Of a DNA stretch of 64,000 bases, positions 8,039 through 15,445 are shown in pieces. Origin of the DNA: an uncultured Selenomonadales bacterium. Lineage in GTDB: Bacteria; Bacillota; Negativicutes; Selenomonadales; Selenomonadaceae. The notes beneath the pieces are model-generated. The model did not search any database. It saw nothing but the letters and a program-made list of their open reading frames with translations, and was not told the origin of the DNA. The stretch spans positions 1-64,000 of the forward strand of contig ONUH01000007.1 of the NCBI GenBank assembly GCA_900321035.1. The letters run 5' to 3'. The translations under genes and the position numbers were made by a program. Numbering within the stretch: position 1 is the first letter of the stretch; each line of letters begins with the position of its first letter.

Positions 8039-8881
8039 TCACAGTACGCACTGCGCGTGACGCGCCGCATGGCAGCAAATCGTAACGGCAACCGGCAGAC
8101 CGGCGATATGCGTCGGGTACCACTCCACATGGACAGCCAGCGTCGTGGTCGTACCGCCGAGCTGCGGCCCGATGCCCGTCTTGTTGATCAGTTCGAACAA
8201 GTCTTTTTCGAGCTTCGCGTAGTTCGGATCGGGATTGTGTTCGTCGCAGCGATGGAGGAGCGCCTTTTTCGACAGGACTGCCGCCTTGTCCATCGTGCCG
8301 CCGATGCCTACGCCGATGACCGTCGGCGGGCAGGGATTGCAGTCCGCGTGCTTGACGATGTCAAGCACGGCCTTCTTGACGCCCTCGACGCCGTCCGCAG
8401 GAACCAGCATCGCGAGGCCGGACTTGTTCTCCGAACCGAAGCCCTTTGGCTCGACCGTGATTTTCAGCTTGTCGCCCGCGACGAGCTGCGTGTAGATGAC
8501 GCCCGGCGTGTTGTTGCCTGTGTTCTTGCGGTTGAAGAGCGGCTCGGCGACGACGGACTTACGCAGATAACCTTCCGTGTAGCCTTTGCCGATGCCTTCG
8601 TTGATGGCGTCCTCTAAAAGCCCCCCTTCGATGTGGACGTCCTGACCGATCTCGACGAATACGATTGTGAGGCCCGTGTCCTGGCAATACGGACGGTCTT
8701 CGGCTTTCGCGATCTCGGCGTTCTTGATGATCTGTTCCAGCACGTCCTTGCCTACCGGCGACTTCTCCGTCTCGCGGCCCTTCTTCAGCGCCTCGTAGAC
8801 GTCGTCCGGCAGGTAGTAAGCCGCCTCTTTACAGAGTTTGGCCACGGCCTCGGTGATTTCGGCTGTCTTGATAGTACGCAC
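8039..8881 (-). CDS. fumA: Class I fumarate hydratase, alpha (N-terminal) subunit
   Basis: A 280-residue subunit of the oxygen-sensitive, iron-sulfur class I fumarase. The CQDTG motif (about residue 60) and two further conserved cysteines ('CNPCPP', 'CCHAARH') fit the cluster ligands. It pairs with the beta gene immediately downstream; together they equal a full-length class I enzyme. The L-tartrate dehydratase subunits are similar, but fumarate reductase next door favours fumarase. Confidence 0.92.
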   Translation of the reverse strand: MRTIKTAEITEAVAKLCKEAAYYLPDDVYEALKKGRETEKSPVGKDVLEQIIKNAEIAKAEDRPYCQDTGLTIVFVEIGQDVHIEGGLLEDAINEGIGKGYTEGYLRKSVVAEPLFNRKNTGNNTPGVIYTQLVAGDKLKITVEPKGFGSENKSGLAMLVPADGVEGVKKAVLDIVKHADCNPCPPTVIGVGIGGTMDKAAVLSKKALLHRCDEHNPDPNYAKLEKDLFELINKTGIGPQLGGTTTTLAVHVEWYPTHIAGLPVAVTICCHAARHAQCVL

Positions 8882-9096
8882 AATAAACCCCCCTTAAAAT
8901 TTTGGAGCATAGAAACATGCGCTGAAGCATTCGGTTTGCCGCAGCGACATGTTAATCCCTTGATTGGCGGAAGCCTGCGCTTCCAAAGTTGTAGATTCAT
9001 CGGCCTAAATTCAGAATGATATTTATACATCTGCTGAAGGACGATTATATCTATTTATATATTAACATATATTTAACAAAAAATAAAATAATCCTG
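8882..9096 (-). promoter_or_regulatory. Intergenic leader upstream of the fumarase genes
   Basis: A 215-base gap. The part nearest fumA holds GGAAGCCTGCGCTTCC (8969-8984), a short near-palindrome; the far half is very AT-rich with several TATAAT-like words. It should contain the fumarase promoter, but no single -35/-10 pair stands out and no known riboswitch was recognised. Confidence 0.35.
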
Positions 9097-9738
9097 CTAT
9101 TTTATAAAATTAAATTCATCTTTTTGTGAATCGGGTTCACTTTTTCCCGTGAGGTATTCGGAAAGATGTCGCGCCATTTGACGCAGCGCAATTCCCCGGT
9201 GACTGATGGCGTCTTTTTCCGTCAGGGTAAGTTCGGCCATCGTTTTGTCCTCTCCGATGTAAAAATACGGATCGTAACCGAAGCCGCCGCTTCCTTTGGC
9301 CTTGGGACGGATGACGCCGGAGCAGCTGCCCTCGGACGTCAGGATGGTCCCGTCGGTATCGGCGAATGCAAGTACGCAGCGATAGGCGGCGGGGGAAGAA
9401 GAAGCGCCCCGTCCGGTTATTTCGGCAATCAGTTTTTCGTTATTATTCTCGTCGCTTGCGTGTTCGCCGGCAAACCGTGCGGAATAAACGCCGGGAGCCC
9501 CGTTAAGGATCTCGACTTCGAGGCCGGAGTCGTCGGCCAGGCAGGCGGCGCCGGTTTTTTCCATATAAAATTTCGCTTTGATTTTCGCGTTGGCCGCAAA
9601 GGTGGTTCCGTCTTCCACCGCTTCCGGCAGATCTCCGTAATCGGAGAGGGGGCGGAGCTGGACGGGCAAATCGCGGAAAGCCTGCTCCATTTCCCGGATC
9701 TTGCCTTTGTTTTTAGTGGCGATGACGATGGTCTTCAT
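9097..9738 (-). CDS. rdgB: XTP/dITP diphosphatase (RdgB/HAM1)
   Basis: A 213-residue house-cleaning enzyme that hydrolyses non-canonical purine triphosphates (ITP, XTP) to monophosphates, preventing their incorporation. It begins MKTIVIATKNKGKIREME, the family's substrate-binding start, followed by 'DDSGLEVEILNGAPGVYSAR' and 'GFGYDPYF' and ending with 'SHRGIALRQM'. Start supported by GGGAGG. It follows rph by 22 bases, a common pairing in Firmicutes. Confidence 0.95.
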   Translation of the reverse strand: MKTIVIATKNKGKIREMEQAFRDLPVQLRPLSDYGDLPEAVEDGTTFAANAKIKAKFYMEKTGAACLADDSGLEVEILNGAPGVYSARFAGEHASDENNNEKLIAEITGRGASSSPAAYRCVLAFADTDGTILTSEGSCSGVIRPKAKGSGGFGYDPYFYIGEDKTMAELTLTEKDAISHRGIALRQMARHLSEYLTGKSEPDSQKDEFNFIK

Positions 9739-9760
9739 AGATGGTTGGCCTCCCGATGTT

Positions 9761-10552
9761 TCAGCCTACTCGGCCCACTCTCCAGACAAGGTTGTTGCCG
9801 AGCACGTCTTTCTGATAGGAAATCAAGGCGTCGATTCCGCTTTCCGCCAAAGCGAGCATTGTATCGTGCTCGGAGCGGGTGAAGGGGCGGCCTTCGCCGG
9901 TGCCCTGGATTTCGACGAAATGGCCGGCGCCCGTCATTACGACGTTCATGTCGACGGCGGCATGGGAATCTTCCTCATAGCAAAGGTCGAGAATCGGCTC
10001 TCCGTCCTGGGAGAGACCGACGGAAACCGCCGCGAGAAAATCCTTGACGGGGAAAGGATTTCCCGGCTTGTAAAAAGTCTCGCAGGCGAGAGTCAATGCC
10101 ACAAAGCTTCCTGTAATCGCCGCGGTGCGCGTTCCGCCGTCCGCTTGGATTACGTCGCAGTCGAGGATGATCGTTCGCTCGCCGAGGGCGGCGGTGTCCG
10201 TCACCGCGCGCAGGGAGCGGCCAATCAATCTTTGGATTTCCTGCGTGCGTCCGCTTTGTTTTCCGCGGGCGGCTTCTCTTGGCGTTCGTACGGCAGTTGC
10301 GCTGGGGAGCAGCGCGTATTCCGCATGAAGCCATCCCGTGCCCGTCCCGCGCAGGAACGGCGGCACATGGTCCTCGACGGTGGCCGCGCACAAGACTTTC
10401 GTTTTGCCCATTTCGATGAGTACGGAACCTTGCGGTCCTTGCTGTATATGTTTCGTGATGCGAACAGGGCGAAGCTCCGACGCTTCGCGTCCATCTTTCC
10501 TTGTCACGATATAGCCTCCATTCGCCGCAGTCATCGGCGCGTTTTCTTTCAT
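9761..10552 (-). CDS. rph: Ribonuclease PH
   Basis: A phosphorolytic 3'-5' exoribonuclease that trims the 3' ends of tRNA precursors. Recognisable blocks: '[13 protein letters not shown]', '[14 protein letters not shown]', '[12 protein letters not shown]', '[13 protein letters not shown]', '[15 protein letters not shown]' and the C-terminal '[11 protein letters not shown]'. The start is uncertain: ATG at 10552 or 10534 are both possible and neither has a strong ribosome-binding site; a TTG at 10582 would add residues with no family match. Co-transcribed with rdgB. Confidence 0.93.
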   Translation of the reverse strand: MKENAPMTAANGGYIVTRKDGREASELRPVRITKHIQQGPQGSVLIEMGKTKVLCAATVEDHVPPFLRGTGTGWLHAEYALLPSATAVRTPREAARGKQSGRTQEIQRLIGRSLRAVTDTAALGERTIILDCDVIQADGGTRTAAITGSFVALTLACETFYKPGNPFPVKDFLAAVSVGLSQDGEPILDLCYEEDSHAAVDMNVVMTGAGHFVEIQGTGEGRPFTRSEHDTMLALAESGIDALISYQKDVLGNNLVWRVGRVG

Positions 10553-10593
10553 TTTAGCGTAAACGCAGGGAAAAGACAACAACCGGAAAGGCT

Positions 10594-10623
10594 GAAAAAA
10601 TCCGCTCCGGTGATGGGAGCGGA
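10594..10623 (-). terminator. Terminator after gpsA
   Basis: TCCGCTCC / GGAGCGGA stem followed on the minus strand by TTTTTTC. It separates the rnhA-tcdA-gpsA unit from rph-rdgB. Confidence 0.88.
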
Positions 10624-10631
10624 TTCAAAGA

Positions 10632-11606
10632 TTATTCCTTTTTTTGTTCACGGAGAAAGAGCTGAAGCAGAACGTCGCGCGGATTCATATGTTCCTTTAT
10701 TACGCTTCGGACCGCTTCGGTGATGGGAAGGTCGACGCCATACTTCTTTCCGAGCAGGGACAAGGCGTCGGCGGTATAAACGCCCTCCGCAAGTTTTTCC
10801 GACGGCAGGCCCCGTATCAGGTTTTCACCGAAACGGCGATTGTTGCTGTGAAGGGAAAACAAGGTGGCTTCGTAGTCGCCGAGATGAGAAAGCCCATAAA
10901 CGGTCATCGCGTCGCCTCCCATAGCGGCGACGAGCCGGGAAAGTTCCGCGGCGCCTCTGGCCATGAGCGCGCCTTTCAGGCTGGCGAGGCCGAGACCGTC
11001 CAGCATGCCTGCGGCAAGGCCCACCACATTCTTCGCGGCTGCGCCGATTTCCACGCCTAAAAGATCGGTTCCGTAATAGAACCGAATCAGGGGACTTTCC
11101 AACAGATGCGCGAGACGGGGCGGAAGTTCCTCATTGTCGGAGGCCAAGAGCATGCAGTTGGGGATTCCCGCGATAAAATCCTGCACATGGCCGGGGCCGA
11201 CCCAAACCGCCGCCTGCGGGGCTGCGCCTAGTTCTTCCCGAAATACTTGGGAGAGTCGTTTGCCGCTATCCTGTTCCAGTCCTTTCATGCAGAGGACGAA
11301 GTTTTTTTCTTGCCAAAGAGAGGGAGGAAGCTCGGCGATGTTTTTGCAGAGCGTGCGAAAGCCCTGCGCGCCGACGGAGATAATCACGGTGTCGGCGTGC
11401 TGGAGCGCCTCCGTCAGCGAGTCGGAGATTCGGACGCTTTCCGGCAGCGTCAAATATTCGTTTTTCCGTTCCGCTGTCAGGCGGGCCAGCCGATCTGAGC
11501 CGGGGCGTCCCCAAAGCAGCGCGTCGCAGCCGATGTGATCGGCGTGCCATGCGTGGAAAGAGCCCCAGCGGCCGCATCCAAGCACGGAAATCGGTGTTTT
11601 GCTCAT
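10632..11606 (-). CDS. gpsA: Glycerol-3-phosphate dehydrogenase [NAD(P)+]-like
   Basis: A 324-residue two-domain dehydrogenase predicted to reduce dihydroxyacetone phosphate to sn-glycerol 3-phosphate for phospholipid synthesis; plsY at 33613 would use the product. The N-terminal Rossmann loop reads GCGRWG, not the usual GAGSWG. The catalytic region 'YYGTDLLGVEIGAAAKNVVGLAAGMLDGLG' and 'ARGAAELSRL' are well conserved, with the lysine in AAKN. It overlaps tcdA by 4 bases. A divergent paralogue is possible, but this copy looks functional. Confidence 0.88.
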   Translation of the reverse strand: MSKTPISVLGCGRWGSFHAWHADHIGCDALLWGRPGSDRLARLTAERKNEYLTLPESVRISDSLTEALQHADTVIISVGAQGFRTLCKNIAELPPSLWQEKNFVLCMKGLEQDSGKRLSQVFREELGAAPQAAVWVGPGHVQDFIAGIPNCMLLASDNEELPPRLAHLLESPLIRFYYGTDLLGVEIGAAAKNVVGLAAGMLDGLGLASLKGALMARGAAELSRLVAAMGGDAMTVYGLSHLGDYEATLFSLHSNNRRFGENLIRGLPSEKLAEGVYTADALSLLGKKYGVDLPITEAVRSVIKEHMNPRDVLLQLFLREQKKE

Positions 11607-12319
11607 GTTCGCTTCACTCCTGTTAGGTCGCGGATGACTTCGCCCGCAAGGATCAGTCCTGCCACCGACGGGACAAAGGATACGGAGCCGGGGGCGTGCC
11701 GTCCGTGATCGCTGTCGTTCGCAACGGCGGAGAACGGCGGCTCTTTGGAATAGACTACCTTTAGGCGGGAAACGCCGCGTTTTTTCAGTTCCTTCCGCAT
11801 GACCTTCGCCAACGGGCAGACGCTGGTATCGTAAATGTCGGCGACCTCGAATCGCGTCGGGTCGAGCTTGTTGCCCGCGCCCATGGCGCTGATGATGGGA
11901 ATGTCCCGCTTCTCCGCTTCGACGACAAGGGACAGTTTTGACGGCACCGTGTCCACTGCGTCAATGACATAGTCCAAAGGCGCGGAGAAAAATTGGTCCG
12001 CGCAGTCGGGCGCATAAAATTCACTGATGGTTTGGATTTCGGCTTCGGGATTGACGTCCAGCATGCGCGCTCGCATGGCCTCCGTCTTTTTTTGTCCGAT
12101 GGTCCGCCGCGTGGCGTGAAGCTGGCGGTTCAGATTGGAAAGGGAAACCGCGTCATGATCGACGAGCAGGAAATGACCGACGCCTGCACGCACCAAAGCT
12201 TCTGCGGCATAAGAACCGACGCCGCCGAGACCGAAAATCGCGACGCGCGCTTCGGCAAGGTTGGCGAGGCCGTCTGCTCCCAGTAAAAGTTCCGTGCGGG
12301 AGGAAAAATCGTTCGTCAT
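11603..12319 (-). CDS. tcdA: tRNA threonylcarbamoyladenosine dehydratase (TcdA/CsdL, ThiF-family)
   Basis: A 238-residue E1-like enzyme. The ATP-binding loop [13 protein letters not shown] is near residue 30, followed by '[16 protein letters not shown]', '[13 protein letters not shown]' and '[12 protein letters not shown]'. Family members cyclise N6-threonylcarbamoyladenosine at tRNA position 37 to ct6A. It sits between rnhA and gpsA with 4-base overlaps on both sides. Start supported by GGGGAA six bases upstream. Confidence 0.9.
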   Translation of the reverse strand: MTNDFSSRTELLLGADGLANLAEARVAIFGLGGVGSYAAEALVRAGVGHFLLVDHDAVSLSNLNRQLHATRRTIGQKKTEAMRARMLDVNPEAEIQTISEFYAPDCADQFFSAPLDYVIDAVDTVPSKLSLVVEAEKRDIPIISAMGAGNKLDPTRFEVADIYDTSVCPLAKVMRKELKKRGVSRLKVVYSKEPPFSAVANDSDHGRHAPGSVSFVPSVAGLILAGEVIRDLTGVKRT

Positions 12320-13020
12320 AGGAACTTCCCCGCTTCGCCCCGGGCCAATTCATCGCAGCGTTCATTCCAGCGGTTGCCCGCGTGCCCCTTGACCCAATGG
12401 AACCGCACGGTGCGGCGCTGGAATTCTTCGTCGAGCGCGCGCCAGAGGTCTTGGTTTTTCACCGGATCGCCCGTTGCCGTCCGCCATCCGTTTCGTTTCC
12501 AATTCCGGAGCCAGTATTTTGTGAACGCGTTCTTCATGTATTGGCTGTCCGTGTAGAAATCGACGAGAGCGGAGGCGGGCAGCGCGCGAAGCGCCTCGAT
12601 TCCCGCGCGAAGCTCCATGCGGTTGTTCGTCGTCGAGGGTTCTCCGCCGGAAAGTTCGCGCGCCGTTCCGGTTTTCGTCTCGACAATCACCGCAGCGAAG
12701 CCGCCGGGGCCGTCCGGATTTTTGAGGCATGAGCCGTCAGTGTAGACGACGTAGTCGGCAGGGGGAAGATCGGCGGGCTGCGCTTCGGCGCGGACGGTCT
12801 TTTCGCGCGAGGGCGATTTTTTCGGCGGCTCGTCGTCGAACAGGGACGCCATGGTCATAGGCTCCGAGCCGAAAAGCCAAGCCTGCGCTTCCTGCGGCGA
12901 AGCGAAGCCTTTATATATCGCACCCGCGAAACCGTCGATCTGCGCCTTGCATTCTTCCCAAGAGGCGAACAGTCCCGTCGAACGTCCTTTTTTTACCGCG
13001 TAGACTTTTTTCTGCGCCAT
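12316..13020 (-). CDS. rnhA: Ribonuclease HI with N-terminal RNA/DNA-hybrid-binding domain
   Basis: A 234-residue enzyme that cuts RNA in RNA:DNA hybrids. Residues about 4-48 form the caulimovirus-viroplasmin-like hybrid-binding domain ('[18 protein letters not shown]'). The catalytic domain starts near 85 with '[15 protein letters not shown]', continues with '[13 protein letters not shown]' and '[10 protein letters not shown]', and ends with '[17 protein letters not shown]', giving the four catalytic acids D-E-D-D. The start at 13020 has AAGGAAG upstream; a longer in-frame extension would run into the SRP RNA gene. Confidence 0.93.
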   Translation of the reverse strand: MAQKKVYAVKKGRSTGLFASWEECKAQIDGFAGAIYKGFASPQEAQAWLFGSEPMTMASLFDDEPPKKSPSREKTVRAEAQPADLPPADYVVYTDGSCLKNPDGPGGFAAVIVETKTGTARELSGGEPSTTNNRMELRAGIEALRALPASALVDFYTDSQYMKNAFTKYWLRNWKRNGWRTATGDPVKNQDLWRALDEEFQRRTVRFHWVKGHAGNRWNERCDELARGEAGKFL

Positions 13021-13103
13021 CGCGTTCTTCCTTCCAGCTAAAAGTAAAAGAGGCGGCACACGAAAAAGTATCGCGTACTGCCTCCTTTGATTGTTCCTTT
13101 TTA

Positions 13104-13232
13104 ACGTCGGGCCGCAGCCCCCAGGCGCCCCCGCGGCACATGAAACGATTCGTTTACCGCTGCTCCCTTCCGGGCCTGACGGGGTTCGCGAGGCTCCATT
13201 GCGCGGGACCCAAGCGCTGCGGTCCGACCTCA
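13104..13232 (-). ncRNA. ffs: Signal recognition particle RNA, small bacterial type
   Basis: On the minus strand the diagnostic tip GTCAGGCCCGGAAGGGAGCA is present, with the GGAA tetraloop that binds Ffh. The ends close perfectly except for one mismatch: GTCGGACCGCAG near 13228 pairs with CTGCGGCCCGAC near 13106. Length, about 125 bases, fits a 4.5S-like RNA without an Alu domain. It lies between tRNA-Ser and rnhA on the same strand. Exact ends are estimated from the stem. Confidence 0.92.
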
Positions 13233-13286
13233 AAAAGGCTTTATAGATTAGAGAAGCGCATTGCCGGGCAATGCGCCGAAATATCA

Positions 13287-13378
13287 TGGCGGAGAGTGAG
13301 AGATTCGAACTCTCGGTACAGTGTTCGCCGTACACACGCTTTCCAGGCGTGCTCCTTCAACCACTCGGACAACTCTCC
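13287..13378 (-). tRNA. tRNA-Ser(GGA)
   Basis: A 92-base class II tRNA on the minus strand. The acceptor stem GGAGAGT pairs with ACTCTCC, followed by discriminator G and an encoded CCA. The anticodon loop reads CTGGAAA (anticodon GGA), there is a long variable arm, and the T arm contains GTTCGAAT. It lies directly upstream of the SRP RNA gene. Confidence 0.96.
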
Positions 13379-13453
13379 AAGGCTTGAATGACAACCCTAC
13401 TCAGTATTGTGCATTCGTCGCGGCAGGAAATAACCTTGCACACGATGAAATAT

Positions 13454-13482
13454 AATGTACCATACTTGTTGCAACGTGTCAA
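13454..13482 (-). promoter_or_regulatory. Promoter for tRNA-Ser and SRP RNA
   Basis: On the minus strand: TTGACA, exactly 17 bases, then TACATT, about 75 bases before the tRNA. This near-consensus promoter probably drives the tRNA-Ser and SRP RNA transcript and may read into rnhA, since no clear terminator separates them. Confidence 0.7.
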
Positions 13483-13613
13483 TCCTTTCGTGTCAATTCT
13501 TCGTTTTGCGGTTCGGCTTTGACGGAATCCTTCATATATAATATTGCGCTGAAATATATGGGATGATATAATTATATAATTATAAGGGGAATAATTTAGG
13601 AAGGCGGCTCTTT

Positions 13614-13877
13614 ATGGAACTGAAAAACTACATGGAGACCATCGTGCTTAACTATCTCGACGTCGTGCTTGCAAAATATCCGAATTGCTGCAAGTGCGAG
13701 CAGTGCCGGCAGGATATCATCATGCTTGCGCTGAACCATTTACCTCCGAAATATGTTTCATCGGATAAGGGAAACGTATTTACAAAACTCAGTCTCACGG
13801 AGTTGGAGAAAGAAGTGCAGGTCATTGAGGAGATTGCCAAAGCAGTCGAGATTGTCAGCAGGAATCCTCGCCATTGA
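13614..13877 (+). CDS. ComFB-family late competence protein
   Basis: An 87-residue protein with the ComFB signature: an N-terminal 'NYMETIVLNYLDVVL', then CCKCEQC, then 'DIIMLALNHLPPKYV'. The cysteine set probably binds zinc. ComFB is encoded in the comF operon of Bacillus, where its role is unclear; related proteins in cyanobacteria bind cyclic dinucleotides. Here it stands alone ahead of secG, with AGGAAGG before its ATG. Confidence 0.85.
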   Translation: MELKNYMETIVLNYLDVVLAKYPNCCKCEQCRQDIIMLALNHLPPKYVSSDKGNVFTKLSLTELEKEVQVIEEIAKAVEIVSRNPRH

Positions 13878-13906
13878 CAATTATTTTTCGGGGAATCGCC
13901 GGGCGA

Positions 13907-13935
13907 TTGATTTTCGCAAGGCGCTGTGGTAAGAT
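13907..13935 (+). promoter_or_regulatory. Promoter upstream of secG
   Basis: TTGATT, 17 bases, TAAGAT, about 32 bases before the secG GTG start. Confidence 0.6.
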
Positions 13936-13967
13936 ATAACGCAAGCTTGACAGGGGAGGATTGATCG

Positions 13968-14195
13968 GTGCTTACGGTTTTGATGGTGCTCGACGCATTG
14001 GTCGCAATCGTCTTGATTGCCGCGGTGCTCGGACAGGAGCCAAAGTCCGCCGGAATGGGCGGGATGGACGGCGGCGGGAATACGGTTTTCAGCGGGCAGG
14101 TGCGCGGCATGGACGCGCTCTTGGCTCGTGTGACGATGGTATTTGCCACGTTGTTCGCAGTTATAACGCTGGCGATTGCGAAATTGACGATGTGA
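13968..14195 (+). CDS. secG: Preprotein translocase subunit SecG
   Basis: A 75-residue protein with two hydrophobic helices (about 2-22 and 52-72) joined by a Gly-rich loop ('GMGGMDGGGNTVFSG'), as expected of SecG, the small SecYEG channel subunit. It starts at GTG after GGGGAGGA. The order secG, esterase, rnr, smpB is typical of Firmicutes; here a thioesterase is inserted. Confidence 0.9.
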   Translation: MLTVLMVLDALVAIVLIAAVLGQEPKSAGMGGMDGGGNTVFSGQVRGMDALLARVTMVFATLFAVITLAIAKLTM

Positions 14196-14200
14196 TTTCA

Positions 14201-14241
14201 AAAGCGTTCCCGGCTTTCGGCTCGGGAACGCTTTTCGCGTT
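14201..14241 (+). terminator. Probable terminator/attenuator after secG
   Basis: AAAGCGTTCCCG...CGGGAACGCTTTTCG forms a strong stem directly after secG, with a short T-run. It could partly insulate secG from the esterase gene. Confidence 0.65.
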
Positions 14242-14273
14242 ACGGGAATCTGTTTTGAGGGTGGTGAAAACGC

Positions 14274-15035
14274 TTGGTGCTGCAAGAAGCGGAGCCGTTC
14301 TATTTTCATAGAGGACCGATGGGCGTTCTGCTCCTGCATGGATTCAGCGGTTCGCCTGCGGAAATGCGTTTGCTCGGGGAAGTTCTTTCTGCGCAGGGAT
14401 TTACCGTGCTGGCCATTCGGCTGCCGGGCCACGGAACCGTGCCCGAAGATTTGGAGCGAGCCACGGCCGGCGATTGGCTGGCGGCGGCAATGGACGGTTA
14501 TGCAATCTTGGCGTCGGATGAAAGCGTGAAGCGAATTGCCGTCGCAGGGCACTCTATGGGAGCATTGCTGGCATTGAAGCTTGCCTCCATGCGTCAGGTG
14601 TCCCATGTGATTTCCGTATCGGCGCCGTTCTTCATCCGGAAGGAGAGAGGCGTTGATTTACTGCCTCCGAGGGAGAAAGCGAAAGGATTGTTTCTCCCGA
14701 AAAAGCAGCCGCGGCTGCCGGGCATTCCCGTCAGGTGCTTGGCCGGATATGCGGTGATGCCTCTTCTGGCGGTGCATGAACTGCTTGACTTAAAGGAGTC
14801 GGCCCGGGAAGCGTTGCCGAAGGTGGAAGCGCCGCTGCTGGTTCTGCAGGGAGAAAAAGATCACACGGTGCAAACGGGAAGCGCGCAGTATATTGCAGAC
14901 CATGCGGCGTCAGCGACCAGGCGGGTCGTTCTGCTTCCGCGGGCAGGCCATCGGGTGCTGTTAGGTATAGAGCGGGAAAAGGCGTTCTCGGAGATTATCG
15001 GTTTTTTGCAATCGGAGGGTACGAATGGGAAATAA
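14274..15035 (+). CDS. Alpha/beta hydrolase, carboxylesterase type
   Basis: A 253-residue serine hydrolase. It has the oxyanion loop 'LLLHGFSGSP' (residues 19-28), the nucleophile elbow GHSMG (about 98-102) and late Asp ('GEKDHTVQ') and His ('RAGHRVL') residues for the triad. This matches the monoglyceride-lipase-like carboxylesterase usually encoded between secG and rnr. The start is TTG 14274 or GTG 14277, behind GGGTGG. Physiological substrate is unknown. Confidence 0.85.
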   Translation: MVLQEAEPFYFHRGPMGVLLLHGFSGSPAEMRLLGEVLSAQGFTVLAIRLPGHGTVPEDLERATAGDWLAAAMDGYAILASDESVKRIAVAGHSMGALLALKLASMRQVSHVISVSAPFFIRKERGVDLLPPREKAKGLFLPKKQPRLPGIPVRCLAGYAVMPLLAVHELLDLKESAREALPKVEAPLLVLQGEKDHTVQTGSAQYIADHAASATRRVVLLPRAGHRVLLGIEREKAFSEIIGFLQSEGTNGK

Positions 15036-15441
15036 TGCGGCGGCGGCAGGGATTGATGCGGGAAACGATTATTGCTTTGCTTGCGGCGCTCAGAATCCAT
15101 ACGGGTTGAAGCTGAATTTTCGCGTGGAGGAGGACTGTTTCGTCGCCGAAACGGTGCTTGCCCGCGAGTATCAGGGGTATACGGGCGTGGCGCATGGGGG
15201 CATCGTATCGACGATGCTTGATGAGGCGATGGGAGGATATCTGGTGGCTTTGGGTGAAAAAGCCTTGACGGGGCGGCTTGCCGTTCGATACCGGCATCCC
15301 ACGCCGATTGGCGAAAAGCTGCGGATTGAAGGACGGATAGAAGCGCGGCGCAGTCGTTTCGTGAAAATGAAAGCCCGAATTATTTTGGAAGATGGGACGG
15401 TTACAGCGGAAGGAACGGCAGAAATGGCCGTGGTGGAGTGA
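15025..15441 (+). CDS. PaaI-family hotdog thioesterase
   Basis: A 138-residue single hotdog domain. 'YCFACGAQNPYGLKL' opens it, as in many PaaI/YbgC-like proteins, and the active-site stretch 'GVAHGGIVSTMLDEAMGG' carries the His-Gly-Gly and helix-Asp of acyl-CoA thioesterases. The likely reaction is hydrolysis of an acyl- or aryl-CoA. It overlaps the esterase gene by 11 bases and is followed immediately by rnr. Confidence 0.85.
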   Translation: MGNNAAAAGIDAGNDYCFACGAQNPYGLKLNFRVEEDCFVAETVLAREYQGYTGVAHGGIVSTMLDEAMGGYLVALGEKALTGRLAVRYRHPTPIGEKLRIEGRIEARRSRFVKMKARIILEDGTVTAEGTAEMAVVE

Positions 15442-15445
15442 GAAT

